Shown one piece after another: positions 1 to 12,456 of a stretch of DNA of 64,000 bases. Position numbers and translations under genes: made by a program. The notes beneath the pieces were generated by a model. The model worked only from the letters and a program-made list of their open reading frames with translations. It ran no database searches and had not been told where the DNA came from. This DNA is from Luscinia megarhynchos (Eukaryota; Chordata; Aves; Passeriformes; Turdidae): NCBI GenBank assembly GCA_034336665.1, contig CM067566.1, positions 20,628,330 through 20,692,329 on the forward strand, given 5' to 3'. Position 1 is the first letter of the stretch, and each line of letters starts with the position of its first letter.

Positions 1-2619
1 TTTTTTCCATGAGTTTCAACTCTCCACAAGCGTATATCTATAAACAAATAAAATAGTAGACACTTTCATAACCCAGACCTGCAAAACATTTCTAGTCATT
101 AATAGTTACATCTACCTATTAGTATCTACAAAAAACAACCTGTTTTCTTTTAGTTTGTTTTGGTGTCTTTGGATCAATCACTGGATATGCACATGAATAT
201 CTAAAATTAAAATCAAATGCAGACAGATTTTAATAGGTATTGGAGTTCCTGCCCCAGTTACTCTGATGCTTAATCCAGTTTTTTAAACATTGAAATTACT
301 GGAGGAAGGTGTGTATTTTTTCTTTCACAATTAGCAATGCTAATTGTGTTATTAATAGGGAATGAATTTCTGAACATAAGTCTAAAAAACAAAATGAAAA
401 TTAAAAATAAAAACTGAGAAACCTGAAAAGATTTCCATATATATCACTTCAAAGATTTAGATTGTCTCCTAGAAACTTTGGTTTTCAAAGCAGAGCAGGG
501 TGGAGATCAGAAAATGTGATCTAAACATTAAAAAATATATTTTTAGGATGCTTCACGTTGTGCTTGCACCAGCCTTCAAATTCAAAGAAAAGAAACTCAC
601 TCAGATTTCCAAGACTGAGTCCTAAAAACATATTATCCATGAAGTGTCTCAGAATTGTTGATTCAATGATTAGTTGACTTTAAAATCATCAAAGAAATAT
701 GCCTTGTACTCAGCTGGGACACTGACATCATTCTAAAATACTCTGAGAACAGACAAGGTTTAAAGAAAGGAGCTCTTTCTCTAGGAGAAGGGAAAGGTTT
801 GACAGCTATGTAACTGCATTAGAGACACTTTTTCCAAAGATTTATGCATTTTTAAGGAAATGTCACGATGCAGAGGGCATTAAATAGTCTTCACATTGAT
901 GTTGTGAGAGGGTGAAAATTCTGCTCTTTGTAAACAAAATTTTTTATACCATACTAAAAGAATCTATTTTTTAAAAAATTGTAATAAACAAGTTGGGCAA
1001 CAAGAAATCTAATTTCTTTTATTGACCCTGGCAAGATCTTCAGTGACCTTTGCCATTGAACTTCATTTCTCATGCTCTTGCATTTATTTTCTCCCTTTGT
1101 TTATCTTTGTAAGGACAAGCATCTCCTGCAATGACTTCAGGCAGGATCTAACACGGGAATCTTGCAAATCATCTACAGAATCTGAGGTGTAGCCTTATGC
1201 AAAAAATAAGTGAAATATCAATGAAGAATTTGGCCTATTATATCTTTAAATACTTATTCTAGTTAAATGGTGTGGTACAAAAAGGTAAAAACACATAAAG
1301 AATGAACAAAACCAAAGAAAAAATTCATTTTAAAAAAGTGCTGGGTCAATAACAAGAAATGGAAATTTCTATCAGTACACTACTACTTTACTTCACCTGA
1401 AACTGAACAGTTTCCATTTTTGGTAAAATGTTTTAATGTTAGCAGTTTACATCTTACTGCTTCATAATAAATATATGTTTATGAATTCTAAAACACAGCT
1501 AATGTCTCTTTTCAACACCTACGCATTTCTTCTATTAAGAACTTTATGTATGATTATTCTCTCCAAGTCTTTTACTATTCTAAACTAAAAAGATATTTGA
1601 TCTTCCAAGGTATTTGTAAAGAACATATGATTACAAAAATTATGAGTAAGTAATAGGCAAAAAAATCATCACATGGGAATACAAGTTACATTTTGAGCAG
1701 ATCCCATCTAAAGCCATAGGCCAAGCAGTGCAGGTAAGCTGCCATATTTAACCTTATTTAGCAAAGTCAATTTTCTCACTACTCAATTTTCACAACTGTG
1801 TTGGGATAGATCCCTCCTCCATTTTCTAGCAAAGATCCTAGGACATCTGCCCAAATGAGTAAGTGTTCTCAATCATTAATAATTAGTAGTCTATCCTCTC
1901 ACACTATGCCAGTGACTTGAAACTTTTGCTTATTTCTCCTCTTCTGCTGGTCACTCCAAATTTTCTTCAAGGATGGTGGTTTTCACACAGCAGACCACAA
2001 GACAAAAGAGAGGAGAAAGAGGAAAGGCAACACCAATCATGTCCAATACAATGTGGTTACTGAAATGCAAAATAAAACAGTGGGCATCAGGAGTATAATC
2101 ATAAGGTGTGATTAGATTGTAATTGATAGGATATAACTGGATCTGAATAGTTAAAATCACATCCTTAAATATTAACAAAGTTATGAACACAAAAATTCAG
2201 GATTTAATACTGACACAAATCCAATTCTCATTAGCCACAGCCCCCCCACCTCAAAGGACTGGAGTGAGTGTTCTTTAATGGGTAGTAGGTGTGTGGGATT
2301 CCACAATACTGTATCTCTTGGATGTGGGCCCAATGTCTTGAAATTAGCCATTGAATTACACAGCAGGTTCTGATTTTTAAATTCCATAGAAGGGAACCCC
2401 AACAGCCAAATCTCAAAGGTGTCTTCAGGTGCCATAGTAAAACTGATTACCTTTGCACACTACATTATGTTTGACTGGGTTTGTTGAGGAGGTGTGTTAA
2501 TAGGGCTCTCTTTCAACCCCATCCACATGTAGTTGGACCAATATTACAGCTAGTGCTTCTGCTCTGCTAGGTAATTCTATACACCATGAAAAATTCACTT
2601 TTAGCCTAAAAAATTGTCA
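1..2619. other. AT-rich non-coding DNA, no feature recognised
   Basis: This stretch is AT-rich with short A and T runs. Open frames are short and resemble no protein I know. I see no repeat family, RNA gene or splice-bounded exon. The right end may hold a very diverged start of the CR1 copy that follows, but I could not align it. Confidence 0.6.
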
Positions 2620-4055
2620 TACACATTGGGAGTCTACTATAGGCCTCCTAGCCAGGACAATGGTGCAGACGAATTATTACTTGCAGAACTAAGGGAAGCT
2701 TCCAAGTCAACTGACCTTGTCCTTATGGGAGCACTTCAACTTGTCAGAAATTAACTGTAAGCATCACACAGCTTCTCCCCAGCTGTGTATTCCCCAGGCA
2801 AAAAGATTCCTAAAAAATCTGAATGACAATTTTATGGAACAGGTCCTAAGGAAGCTGACTTGGAAAAATGCCCTCCTTGATTTCCTGTTTGGCAACAGAG
2901 AGCATCTCATGAGACAAGTGGACATTGGAGGCCATCTCGGCCATGGTGACTATAAAGCAGTCAAGTTGACAGGAGGAAAAGCACGAGCAAAACCTCAACT
3001 CTGGACATGAGGAGAGCAGAGTTCAGGCTGCTCAGGGAATTATTAAGGTCCTCTGAGAAAATGTTTTTGCAGATGCTGAGGCCATCACTGCTGGTTACTT
3101 TTGCTGGTTACTTTTTTTACTTTTACTTTTGCTGGTTACTCTCAAGACCCAGAGCCAGAGGACTGTGACTGCAAAAATTATCAACTCCCAGTTGACCGTG
3201 AAATTATGTGGAATCTGCTGCTCTATCTGGATCCCTCACAGAAGCCCTGCAGAAAGACCTTGACAAATTAGGGGACTAGGCAATCACCAGCCATAAGAAG
3301 TTCAACAAGGGAAAGTGCTGGATACTGCACCTGGAACAGAGTAACCTTGGATGTATGTACAGACTGGGGAATGAGATGATCAAAAGAAGTGGCATGGAAA
3401 AGGACCTGGGGGTCCTGGTCCATCACAAGTTGAACATGAGCCAGCAGTGCCCTGGAGCCAGGAGGGACAACCCTGTCCTGGAGGGCATCAGGCACAGCAT
3501 CACAGCCAGGCAAGGGAGGGAATTGTCCCACTCTGCTGTGAGCTGGTACAGCCTCACCTTGAATTCTGTGTGCAGTTTTGGGCACTATAGTGTAAGGATA
3601 CAAAGCCATTAGGGAACATCCAAAGGAGGGCTACAAAGATGGTAAAGGGCCCTGAGGGGAAGCCGTATGGGGAACAGCTGAGTTCACTTGGTCTGTTCAA
3701 CCTGGACAAGAGGAGACTGAGGAAAGATCTCCTTGCAGTCTACAACTTCCTGATGAGGGGAAGAGGAGGGGCAGGCACTGATCTCTTCTCAGTGGTGACT
3801 TGTGGCAGGACTTGAGGGAATATCCTGAAGTTATCAAGGGAATTTTAGGTTGGATATTAGAAAAAGGCTCTTCACCCAGAGGGAACCGGCTCCCCAGAGA
3901 AGTGATCACAGCACCAGGCATGACTGAGTTCAAGAAGTGTTTGAACAGTCTCTCAGACATGATGTGACTCTGAAATGGCGCTGTGCAGGACGGGGAGCTC
4001 TACTTGATAATCCTTGTGGGTCCCTTCCAACTCAATTTATTCTGTGATTATACTA
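2620..4055 (+). mobile_element. CR1 LINE, internally deleted and 5'-truncated
   Basis: This is a degenerate chicken-repeat-1 non-LTR retrotransposon. CR1 ORF2 encodes an endonuclease followed by a reverse transcriptase. The left part keeps the C-terminal endonuclease region: an open frame at 2717-3010 contains PQAKRFLKNLNDNFMEQVL, then ALLDFLFGNREHLM and GGHLGHGDY, which match the CR1 pattern around LDLLFVNRE and the GHSDHE block. From about 3240 the sequence jumps to the end of the reverse transcriptase: the frame at 3355-3612 carries EKDLGVLVHHKLNMSQQC. Most of the RT, including its catalytic block, is therefore missing. From about 3690 to 4050 it matches the CR1 3' UTR, ending near TTCTGTGATTATA, a form of the CR1 terminal repeat. 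Frames are broken by stops and shifts, so it is dead. Family assignment is by recall of the consensus. Confidence 0.88.
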
Positions 4056-7000
4056 AAATAAATATGCTGGAAATCTGAAGCAATTTTTCAATTTCAAACT
4101 CAGTTCTCAAATATTTCAATATGCAGAACTTTCCTTGAAGGCAGTATGCTTTCATGTGTGAAATGGCCTGGATGATCAGGTCATTGATGTTGCTTGCAAA
4201 GACTATTGACATCAGTGGAAAGCTGTCCACTGAATTTGCTGCAGTACTGTGGAAAACAAAATAACAAACTTGGATTTTTTCATTAAATACAAAATCATTT
4301 CAGGCAAGCAATCAAACTGTTTAAATACTTAAAGGAAATCAAACATCATGAATTAATTTCTGCCCTACTGAGAGAGTTTCTACTTAGCTCACTGTACTAA
4401 ATTTTATCTTGAGAAAAGGTGCACTTAGGTGAAACATGGATTGAAATTATGATGAAGAGAGAACAATAAACTCCCTAACTGTGCACTCCCCATTTTTTTT
4501 TGTATCTGCTTTGCTCATATCAGGCCCTTTGCCTGTATCTGGGCAGAAGAATATTACTTCCGCCTTTTGCAACTTCTTGGACTTTGATTCATGTCCCTCA
4601 GTTTTAGTTGTATGGGTATTTAATAACTAACCAATCATTCTAAACTAAACCAATTTAGCTTGAAATCCCCCTGATTGGAAGGAAGATTAGCCTGAATAAA
4701 TCACTTTCTAGAAATGGTTATTACTTAGTTAAAAAATATTAATTTATCCTTCACTGGGATTAACTGCACAGCACCTTCATACACACACCTTTTCTCCATA
4801 CACTGAGATTTGCCCCTTCCCATTCAAATGTGTTGAGAAAGAAAAGGATTACAGGAAAGCAAAACCTATAATCCAACAGCTTTTTTATTAATATCACTGA
4901 GTCTGAGAAAATTTGATATGCACAAAAGGGATGTGTAAGAAAACTATCCAGTTGCATCAAAGTACCATGTTTCCAACTCTATCTTTGCAATGTAATACAC
5001 CAAATGTATTTGAAGTATATTTGAAGTGTATAAGAACTTCACAGGAGAATATTTATGGAAATTACTATGTGTTTGGAGCACTGATTTTTATCAACAAAAG
5101 CTTAATTTCTGTAAAATGATTAAAGAACTTATGCTTCAGAAATAAATTTTGGAAAGAAAGAGAAAAGAGAGAGAACAAGAGAATTTACATTATCATCTTT
5201 AAATTACCTTTTATAATTCAAGAAAAATGTAGGAAAACCCTCTCTTACATTTTGCAGGTATAAAATATATTGAAATCAATGGAATTGCTTTGGTATAAAA
5301 AGCAGAATTTATTTAAAAATTCAACAGTTTGCCTCCTTTCTGGGACATTAATCTTCTGGAATTACATCACTTGGAAAAGGCTGCATAATTTAATAGAAAT
5401 ATAAAAATGCAAGCTAATTTATATTTTAAAATGCTCGCAAATAGTTAAAATTTTAGGTAAAATTATCATTTTTACTAGAATTCAAGAATCATAGTATTTT
5501 ATTGCTAGTCACATTTGCATTTTTCCATCAGTCTATTCTTGGATCAAGGGTTTTAATTCATTATTTTTTCTTTATGTATTTATTTCTTTGTGTATTATTA
5601 TGAACATTTCAGACCATAATTTTCTAACAGAAATCCCAGTACTAGGAAAAAGGTGCCCAAGTACTGAAAGCATGAAAAATAACATAATACTATTCAAAGC
5701 AGTGGTTTACATAGCAGATATTTTGCAAACCAAATGCATCATTATCCCCAAGCATACTTTGCAAATCTGCTGTGATAATTCAATTATAAATGACAGTGAC
5801 CTCTGTTCCATTTTAGGACTATGCAGATAAGGCCTTCAGTCTATTTTGTCATCTACAGAAAACTTTAAATTAGAATGATCCCGATTTTCCTTTAATCACG
5901 ATTAATTACCTATGACAATGCCTCAATTATGTATTATCTCACCAAATTTTTGTTTTTCTAACAATGTCATGATCCTGCACTTACAGCTGCTGTTTGTTAT
6001 CCAAATTCTGTCCATTAATATACACAAAGTCCACACAAGTCTTTCAACACATACCCTTAAAAGCTGTCAAAATCCTCTTGCAGCCTTCACTTATGTGTGT
6101 TTTCTCCTTTAGTACCATTTCATCCTGTCTTTCTGGCCTTCCATTGTCATCCTTTAATGAACCTATGTTTAATTCCTTCTGGAGCTAGACAGTATATTTG
6201 CTGACCCATCATCTCGGGCGCCAAGCAAATTTTGACAATCTTCTATATGCTTGCAGAATTCTTATGGAAGAAAGTATTTTCTGCCAAAAAAAATCACCTG
6301 TCACTGAAATAATAACTTGACAACACTTTGCAATTTCCATATAGTAGAACCTTGGATATGTTTCCATTTTTCATCTTTGCCAGAAAAATAAATTAATTTA
6401 AAGACAGCTGAAGGTATCTGCAACTTTGAAGGTTAATGGAGTCCTCTGAATACTTGACTAGACAGATATTTTTGGTGCGTGTTTTTAGTGGAGGTTTATT
6501 ACTGCTGTAACATGCTCTACTCTTAATAATATTAAGCATACTTCAGCCAGAATATATCTTTTTATTCAGAACATGACAAAACTTTCATGATTCATAATAC
6601 TTTAATGCAAGCTAATATCCATTAACCCTTACTCTAACAATCCAAATGTCTTTTGCAGTATTTGTTTTTAATACCAATCACAATCTCACTTAAAACTCAT
6701 TCTCTATATAAATGCAGATGTTTTTCAGTCATAAAACATTGGTCTTAGAATCATATATTTGGGGTTAATTGATGAAACCATTGAAAAAATAAATGTCAGC
6801 ATTTTGTTGCAAAAACTATTTTTTGCTATTTTTTAGTGTAGCAGAAACTCAATTATAGTGTCTTCCTTCCTTTCTTTCACATGTGTTTCAAACTCCTCTT
6901 CTGATATAGTTTAGGTAATTCCACTTACAGATTTGCAATGAATGCCACATCACTTATAATTTACTCCATCCATTTGAAATAAAATTCTGAAGTGACACTT

Positions 7001-7937
7001 CAGAATTTTACTACATATGCATGAAGGACATAGATGACACAAATGTTTAAACAGTTCCTAAACACAAAGATCCTAACAGCAGCACAAGTAAAGGTGTAGT
7101 AGATGTTGCAAGCATGGAGTAATACTGCAAGAGGACTAAAGTTCATTCAGATATTCCTCATGGAGGCTGCACTGAGTGACTTAATATATTGGAGTCAAAA
7201 ATATAGCACAAACGGGCTTTAATGCCATGCATTTAATATACATACTTATGAGAGAAAGGTAGATGTAGATTTCTGAATAAATTGATATTGCAAGGTTCCT
7301 TACGTGGCTTACATACAAATGACACAGCTTTATTTTTCAGGTTTGTTCATATATAAGAATTGATGCAATTTCACTGTGCATAATAAGCTTGATTCTTAGC
7401 TGGACATTTATCTGCATTTTTTTTCTTCTTAATATTGTCATGTTTGAGCTTGGAGTTTGAGATGATGACACAATTGTTTCACTTATGCTATCACTAGAAG
7501 CAATAAGGAAAAACTTTAGTTTGCTTGGTTATTATGATTGAATATGGAGAAAAAAAGATTGATCCATTTTTCTTTAGTCTTCTGAACCTTTATACAAAAA
7601 CTTAAGAAACATAAGATGAATTTAATTATTCTTATTAAAAGATAAATCAATGAAGAAAATGGCCTTGCTATGTAGATCTGAAGAGTAAATATATTAATAA
7701 AAATTCAGATTTAATTGCAATCACAATGGTCATTTGTTTTAATGCTTTTGTTTTTGCCTTTTTTTTTTTCTTTGTATTTCCAAGACTCATTGACTTACAC
7801 AGGTTAGTTCGAAGTTTGATTTTTAAAATATTTTCTTGTTTCATTATTGATAATTTATTATAACTTATCTCATTCAAAAAGTCACTTTTGGATAATCTAT
7901 ATCTCCAAACTTATCAGAAAGTAATAGGAAAAAATGC
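4056..7937. other. AT-rich non-coding DNA, no feature recognised
   Basis: Nearly 3.9 kb of AT-rich sequence without a recognisable repeat, RNA or exon. The longest open frames are about 80 codons and have no recognisable motif. It may contain very old repeats beyond recognition by eye. Confidence 0.6.
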
Positions 7938-8038
<101 letters not shown>

Positions 8039-8375
8039 TCAATCACAACTCCAAGAATATAAAATATAAAATATGCTTGAAGGCATAAATATATTTACTC
8101 TTCACTCAGGTAGTTAAAAAAACTACAAAAATTCGGCATTAGCAGTTTTAATTTTTTGTATTAGTTATTTTTGTACTTCTGCCGAAAACCAAAGGTCCAC
8201 ATCTTCAGAAGAGTCCTTGCAAGGCAAAAATCAATTGTTTTCTGAAAAAATAAAGTGTTTTATTGGATATGTTAACTTTCCTGAATCAGACATGGTCTAC
8301 TGACGTGTGGATTTTAGTAGCCGTTCAGTTCGTATTTTCCAAAGAAAATTTCTGCTACAAATGCAATTTCAGAAT
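8039..8375. other. AT-rich spacer, nothing recognised
   Basis: Unremarkable AT-rich sequence between the microsatellite and the LTR. Confidence 0.5.
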
Positions 8376-8924
8376 TGTGCTAGGTTGACCCCAGCCAGCA
8401 TCCAGAAAAACCACCCTGATTTTCACTCATTCTCCTCGCCCAGGGTATGGAAAGAAGATAGAAGGATGGTGAAAACACTGATGAATCGAGATAGAAACAT
8501 TATCATCAGAAAAGCAAAAGCTGCATGTGCAAGCAAAGCAAGATTAGAAATTAACTCACTCCTTCCTATAGGCAGGAAGTAATCTCATGTCCTAGGAAGC
8601 AGAACATAACAGTCACAACCACCCTAACAACAAGCATCTCTTCCTCCTTTCCCCGAGTTTTTATTGCTCAGCACAAGGTATGTTCATATGTACCCCTCTA
8701 ATTTCAGCTCACCTGTCCCAGCTGTGCTCCCTGGCCAGCTCTCACCCAGCATACTCACTTTAAGGGAGGAAAGGAAAAGAGAAAGTCTTGGTCCTCTGCA
8801 GGCACAGCAGTAACCAAAACAATGGTGGTTACTGACACTGAGCAGCAAATGCAAAGTGCTGCACTGTATGGACTGCTGTGAAGAAACTTAACTCCATAAC
8901 TGCATCCCAGCCAGACCAAGTACA
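8376..8924 (-). mobile_element. Solo LTR of an avian ERVK-like endogenous retrovirus
   Basis: Read on the minus strand, the element begins at about 8924 with TGTACTTGGTCTGGCTGGGA and continues with a diverged form of the widespread avian LTR that opens TGTxxTGGTTTxGGCTGGGAT followed by AGTTAATTTTCTTC. It ends at about 8376 with GGGGTCAACCTAGCACA. The ends are therefore TG and CA, as expected for an LTR, and the length of about 550 bp fits. Near 8665 the minus strand reads CAATAAAAACTCGGGG, at the place where related copies carry a TATA box. No internal retroviral sequence flanks it, so it is a solo LTR left by recombination. A clean target-site duplication is not visible; AGAATT and AGCATT at the two edges are only a near match. 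Class is inferred by resemblance to remembered consensus sequences. Confidence 0.8.
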
Positions 8925-11900
8925 AGCATTCTTTCAAAATACTTCTCATTTGGCCTACACTGGATTCCAGATAATAACTTCTCATGGTGTTGAGTGAATT
9001 ATAGGAGGAAGTGAATTCTTTTGATCACCAGATTACTCTGTTTTAGAGGGATTTATTACTCCTTTTAAGAATTTCATGAGTATTAATCTACTGATTTGAA
9101 GGTGTAATTTCATCACTCTGTAATTATATGTCCAGCAGTATGAAGTCCATCATGACAGTGAGGCAGAAATGTGCAGCTAAAAAATATGGCAACTGCAATT
9201 TTATCCAGATGGCCAATCTAAACTCGCCCATGTCCAGCACCAGTGAATTAGTGAAAAGGCTGACTTGCATGCAGGCATAGTGCCATATGAACAGATGGAC
9301 ATGAGTACAAATATCTAAGAGACCATCTATAATCACAAACTGTGTTTGTGAAGGGCACAAGTTTAGCCAGGAAGTACCAGATGGTTGTCTGTCCTGAGGT
9401 TATAGAAATGCAACTATTGGAATCTACCATTCTTAATCCCGCTTTTGACCAGATAAAATCCTTAAAATTAACAAAATTACTTAATGTCTGATGAAGAAAA
9501 AGATATTATTTTATTTATTTATTAGATGCACTCATATACTTTTTTAAAAGTATGTTCTATTGTATGTAAGTGAAAGGTTAATGTTTAGGCAACAGAAAGG
9601 AAACTTATGGGATACTCAATAAATTTTCCCAGAAATTTTGTTGGTAAAACTCCCATGAGATGAACTTGAATGGAATTGATGGGAATGATGGTGGTCTTTA
9701 ATAAATGGATAAGAAATTCTGCTCTTTTAGATTCCAACTACATGTAAATATTAAAAAAAAAGTCTAATAACCAAGCACTCCTTTCTATAGGAGTCTAGCT
9801 GTGTTCCATTAAATTTTCAAGTATAGTTAGTGACCAGGAATGAAAAAGTATCATATCACTGGACACAAAATGGCATATTATTTTCTGGATTAATACTTTC
9901 TTTGGACCCATACCTTAATAGGCTGGACACATTCTAAATATTTTATAGCTTTGTTTAGACTTCTAAGAAAATATCCAGCTTTGAAAATATTATTTAAACT
10001 AAGTTAGGGCATAATTTAGCCGCATATAATTTTATGCAGCCTTCTAGAAGGAAGAATCAGGAATATTTTCTTCCCCCCTTTCATAGTGATAATGGTGGTG
10101 GTGATGATGATGATGGAGATGATTGCTATGTTTGGTTTTTTTGGACATTGTCACTTTTTGTTTCCCTCAAACAAATTTCAGCTTTATTACTGATAACTGC
10201 ATCTCTTCCCTTCTTCATATAAGATTCCTGCAAAAACGCAAAGCAAGGTGAGATACATATTTTTCATCTTTGCTTTTCATAAGAAATAAAAATTAAAGTT
10301 AGAAACTGCTTTTCTTTTCAATAGCAGAAGAAAGTACTACTACAGAATAAAATTGGAGTGATTTCTCTCTCAGACAAATATCCAAATCAAAATTTACATA
10401 AAGTAAAAAACTGAAAATCATGAACATGCACTGATTCAAATTGACTTGATATTATTGAATTCAATGTTTAATTTACAGAAACTGAGATCATGTTTTAGAA
10501 CATAATTAACTTGTTTAAAGTGATATTAATTTGAAATTTAAGCAATAAATTTGGAAAATCTGCCTTTTCTCCCAGGATTCTCAACATAGTATTTTCTGTT
10601 GAAAATTTGGTAAATATTTAGTGTTTTTGCAGAACAATGCATACATAAAGAGTCCAAAAATATATTTCATATACTTTTTCTGTGGCACATTAAAAAAAAA
10701 CTCATGTCAGTGCCTTTAAATTTATAAACGTCCTTAGGCTTTACAGAACTTAGCTGACAAATACTGTGCTCATGAATATAAGAATACTCTTTATTAGTCA
10801 GAAAGCATAGAAAAAGCATACAAAAAGCTGCTGATCCAAAACTGCTATGAGATATTCTTTAAGCTGTTGTATGACAATGAACCCTCACTGTCAATACACA
10901 TTATACTGCAAAGTCAACAAGCATTAACCTTGGAAATAAATATCGTAGAACATATGATCCAATAGTCTGGCAAGTAGTTTTCATGATAGTTTATGTATCT
11001 TAAAGTGATATAAAATTTTGCTAGTTTTATAAACATTCTGCCACTCTGTCAAAATGTCTTTGGAAGATTTTCATAGTCTGCACCATTCAAGGTCTAATAC
11101 AACTGACAAGACAATGTCAGGGATAATTTTGAGCTGTTAAAGACCTTGCTTTATTAGATCCCAGTCAGTGCTGACTATAGCGAAAGCGGAGAAAAGATGT
11201 TCATTATGTCAGGGAAAAAGTGTTAAAGAGAAAACAGGATGCCAGTTCCTTAATCTTTGCCAACATAACCTTCCCAAAAATGACAGAAATGTGAAAAATT
11301 ATGAAAAGAAATTCATAATACTTAATATGAACAGGTCACAAACTAGACAGTCAAAATTAGACAAATTTATTCTTCTGAAGAAACACTGAAAAATTATGAG
11401 TTTAATATTTTTCTCTTCCCTGTCCTTTGCAATCATGCTTTTAAGAAAATTGTAGTTTGTGACAAAAAAACCCCAACAACCTACCAGCAAAGATTAATTA
11501 TGCATTAGCTTTTGTGTCATGTACTAGTTATTTTTAAATTTATGTGATCTGATAAAACAAAAGGAGAAATGAAGCATGTATAGTTACATATTTGTAACTT
11601 AGACAAATACAATTGAAATTTTAAAAAAACCTATAAGAAACACTAGAGACAATTTAGAGCAAGTCACTATATAAATAAGCTAAATTAATAACTAGAAATT
11701 GTGGATACAAAAACTATTTGTAGCTTTGGTTTTGTTTAAATCAACATCAGACAACCAAATTTTATTATATATTGCAAATTATATACTGAAAATTATATAT
11801 TGACTCAAAATTGTATGAAGATAGCTAAATTTAAATACCTTAAATTATTTTAGTGGACATTCAATGATAAAAAAAATCACCTTAATGACTCAATAGGAGT

Positions 11901-12277
11901 TATTGGCTTTGACATATATCTCTCCATTGATTTAAGCTGAGCAAAGGCTGGTCCTGTTTTCTTCCTAAATTTAGATCCCTCTGGCTTGATTGAGTATGGC
12001 ACCATATACCAGAATGCTATTAATCTGTTCACCCAAAGTACACCACTCAGTCATCTTCGGGGTAGGAATAATTTTAAAATCTTTGATAAATAGCCTTTTA
12101 GTAATTTTACAAAACATTTTATTATACCTTTGTAGTATGATAATGAGCCAAGGTATTGTTAACAGCAAATGTGGATTTGAAACTATTTTAATATCTTATT
12201 TGCTACTTAAGCTGTTTATTGTTTGGGATATTTAAATTAGTGTTACACTATGAAACATGGGAGAAGCATTTTTTGAC
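8925..12277. other. AT-rich non-coding DNA, no feature recognised
   Basis: About 3.3 kb without a recognisable repeat or exon. A short GGT/GAT-rich run occurs near 10094-10120. Open frames are below 82 codons and have no recognisable motif. Confidence 0.6.
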
Positions 12278-12456
12278 GTACAATTTGGAACAACCTGCCG
12301 AGGGAAACAGTGGAATCACTAACTCTGGAAGAGTTCAAAAAGCCTGTGGATGTGGCACTTGGAGACATGATTCAGTGGTGGACACGATGGTGCTATGTTA
12401 GGTGCTGATTTTGATGACTTTGGAGGTTTTTTCCAACTGTAATGATTCCATGATTT
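12278..12456 (+). mobile_element. CR1 LINE 3' end fragment
   Basis: The sequence follows the CR1 3' untranslated region: TTGGAACAACCTGCCGAGGG, then GAAGAGTTCAAAAAGCCTGT, GATGTGGCACTTGGAGACAT, and finally TTTTTTCCAACTGTAATGAT followed by TCCATGATTT. The closing block is the CR1 terminal repeat with substitutions. It is 5'-truncated, as most CR1 copies are, and contains no coding part. Confidence 0.82.
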
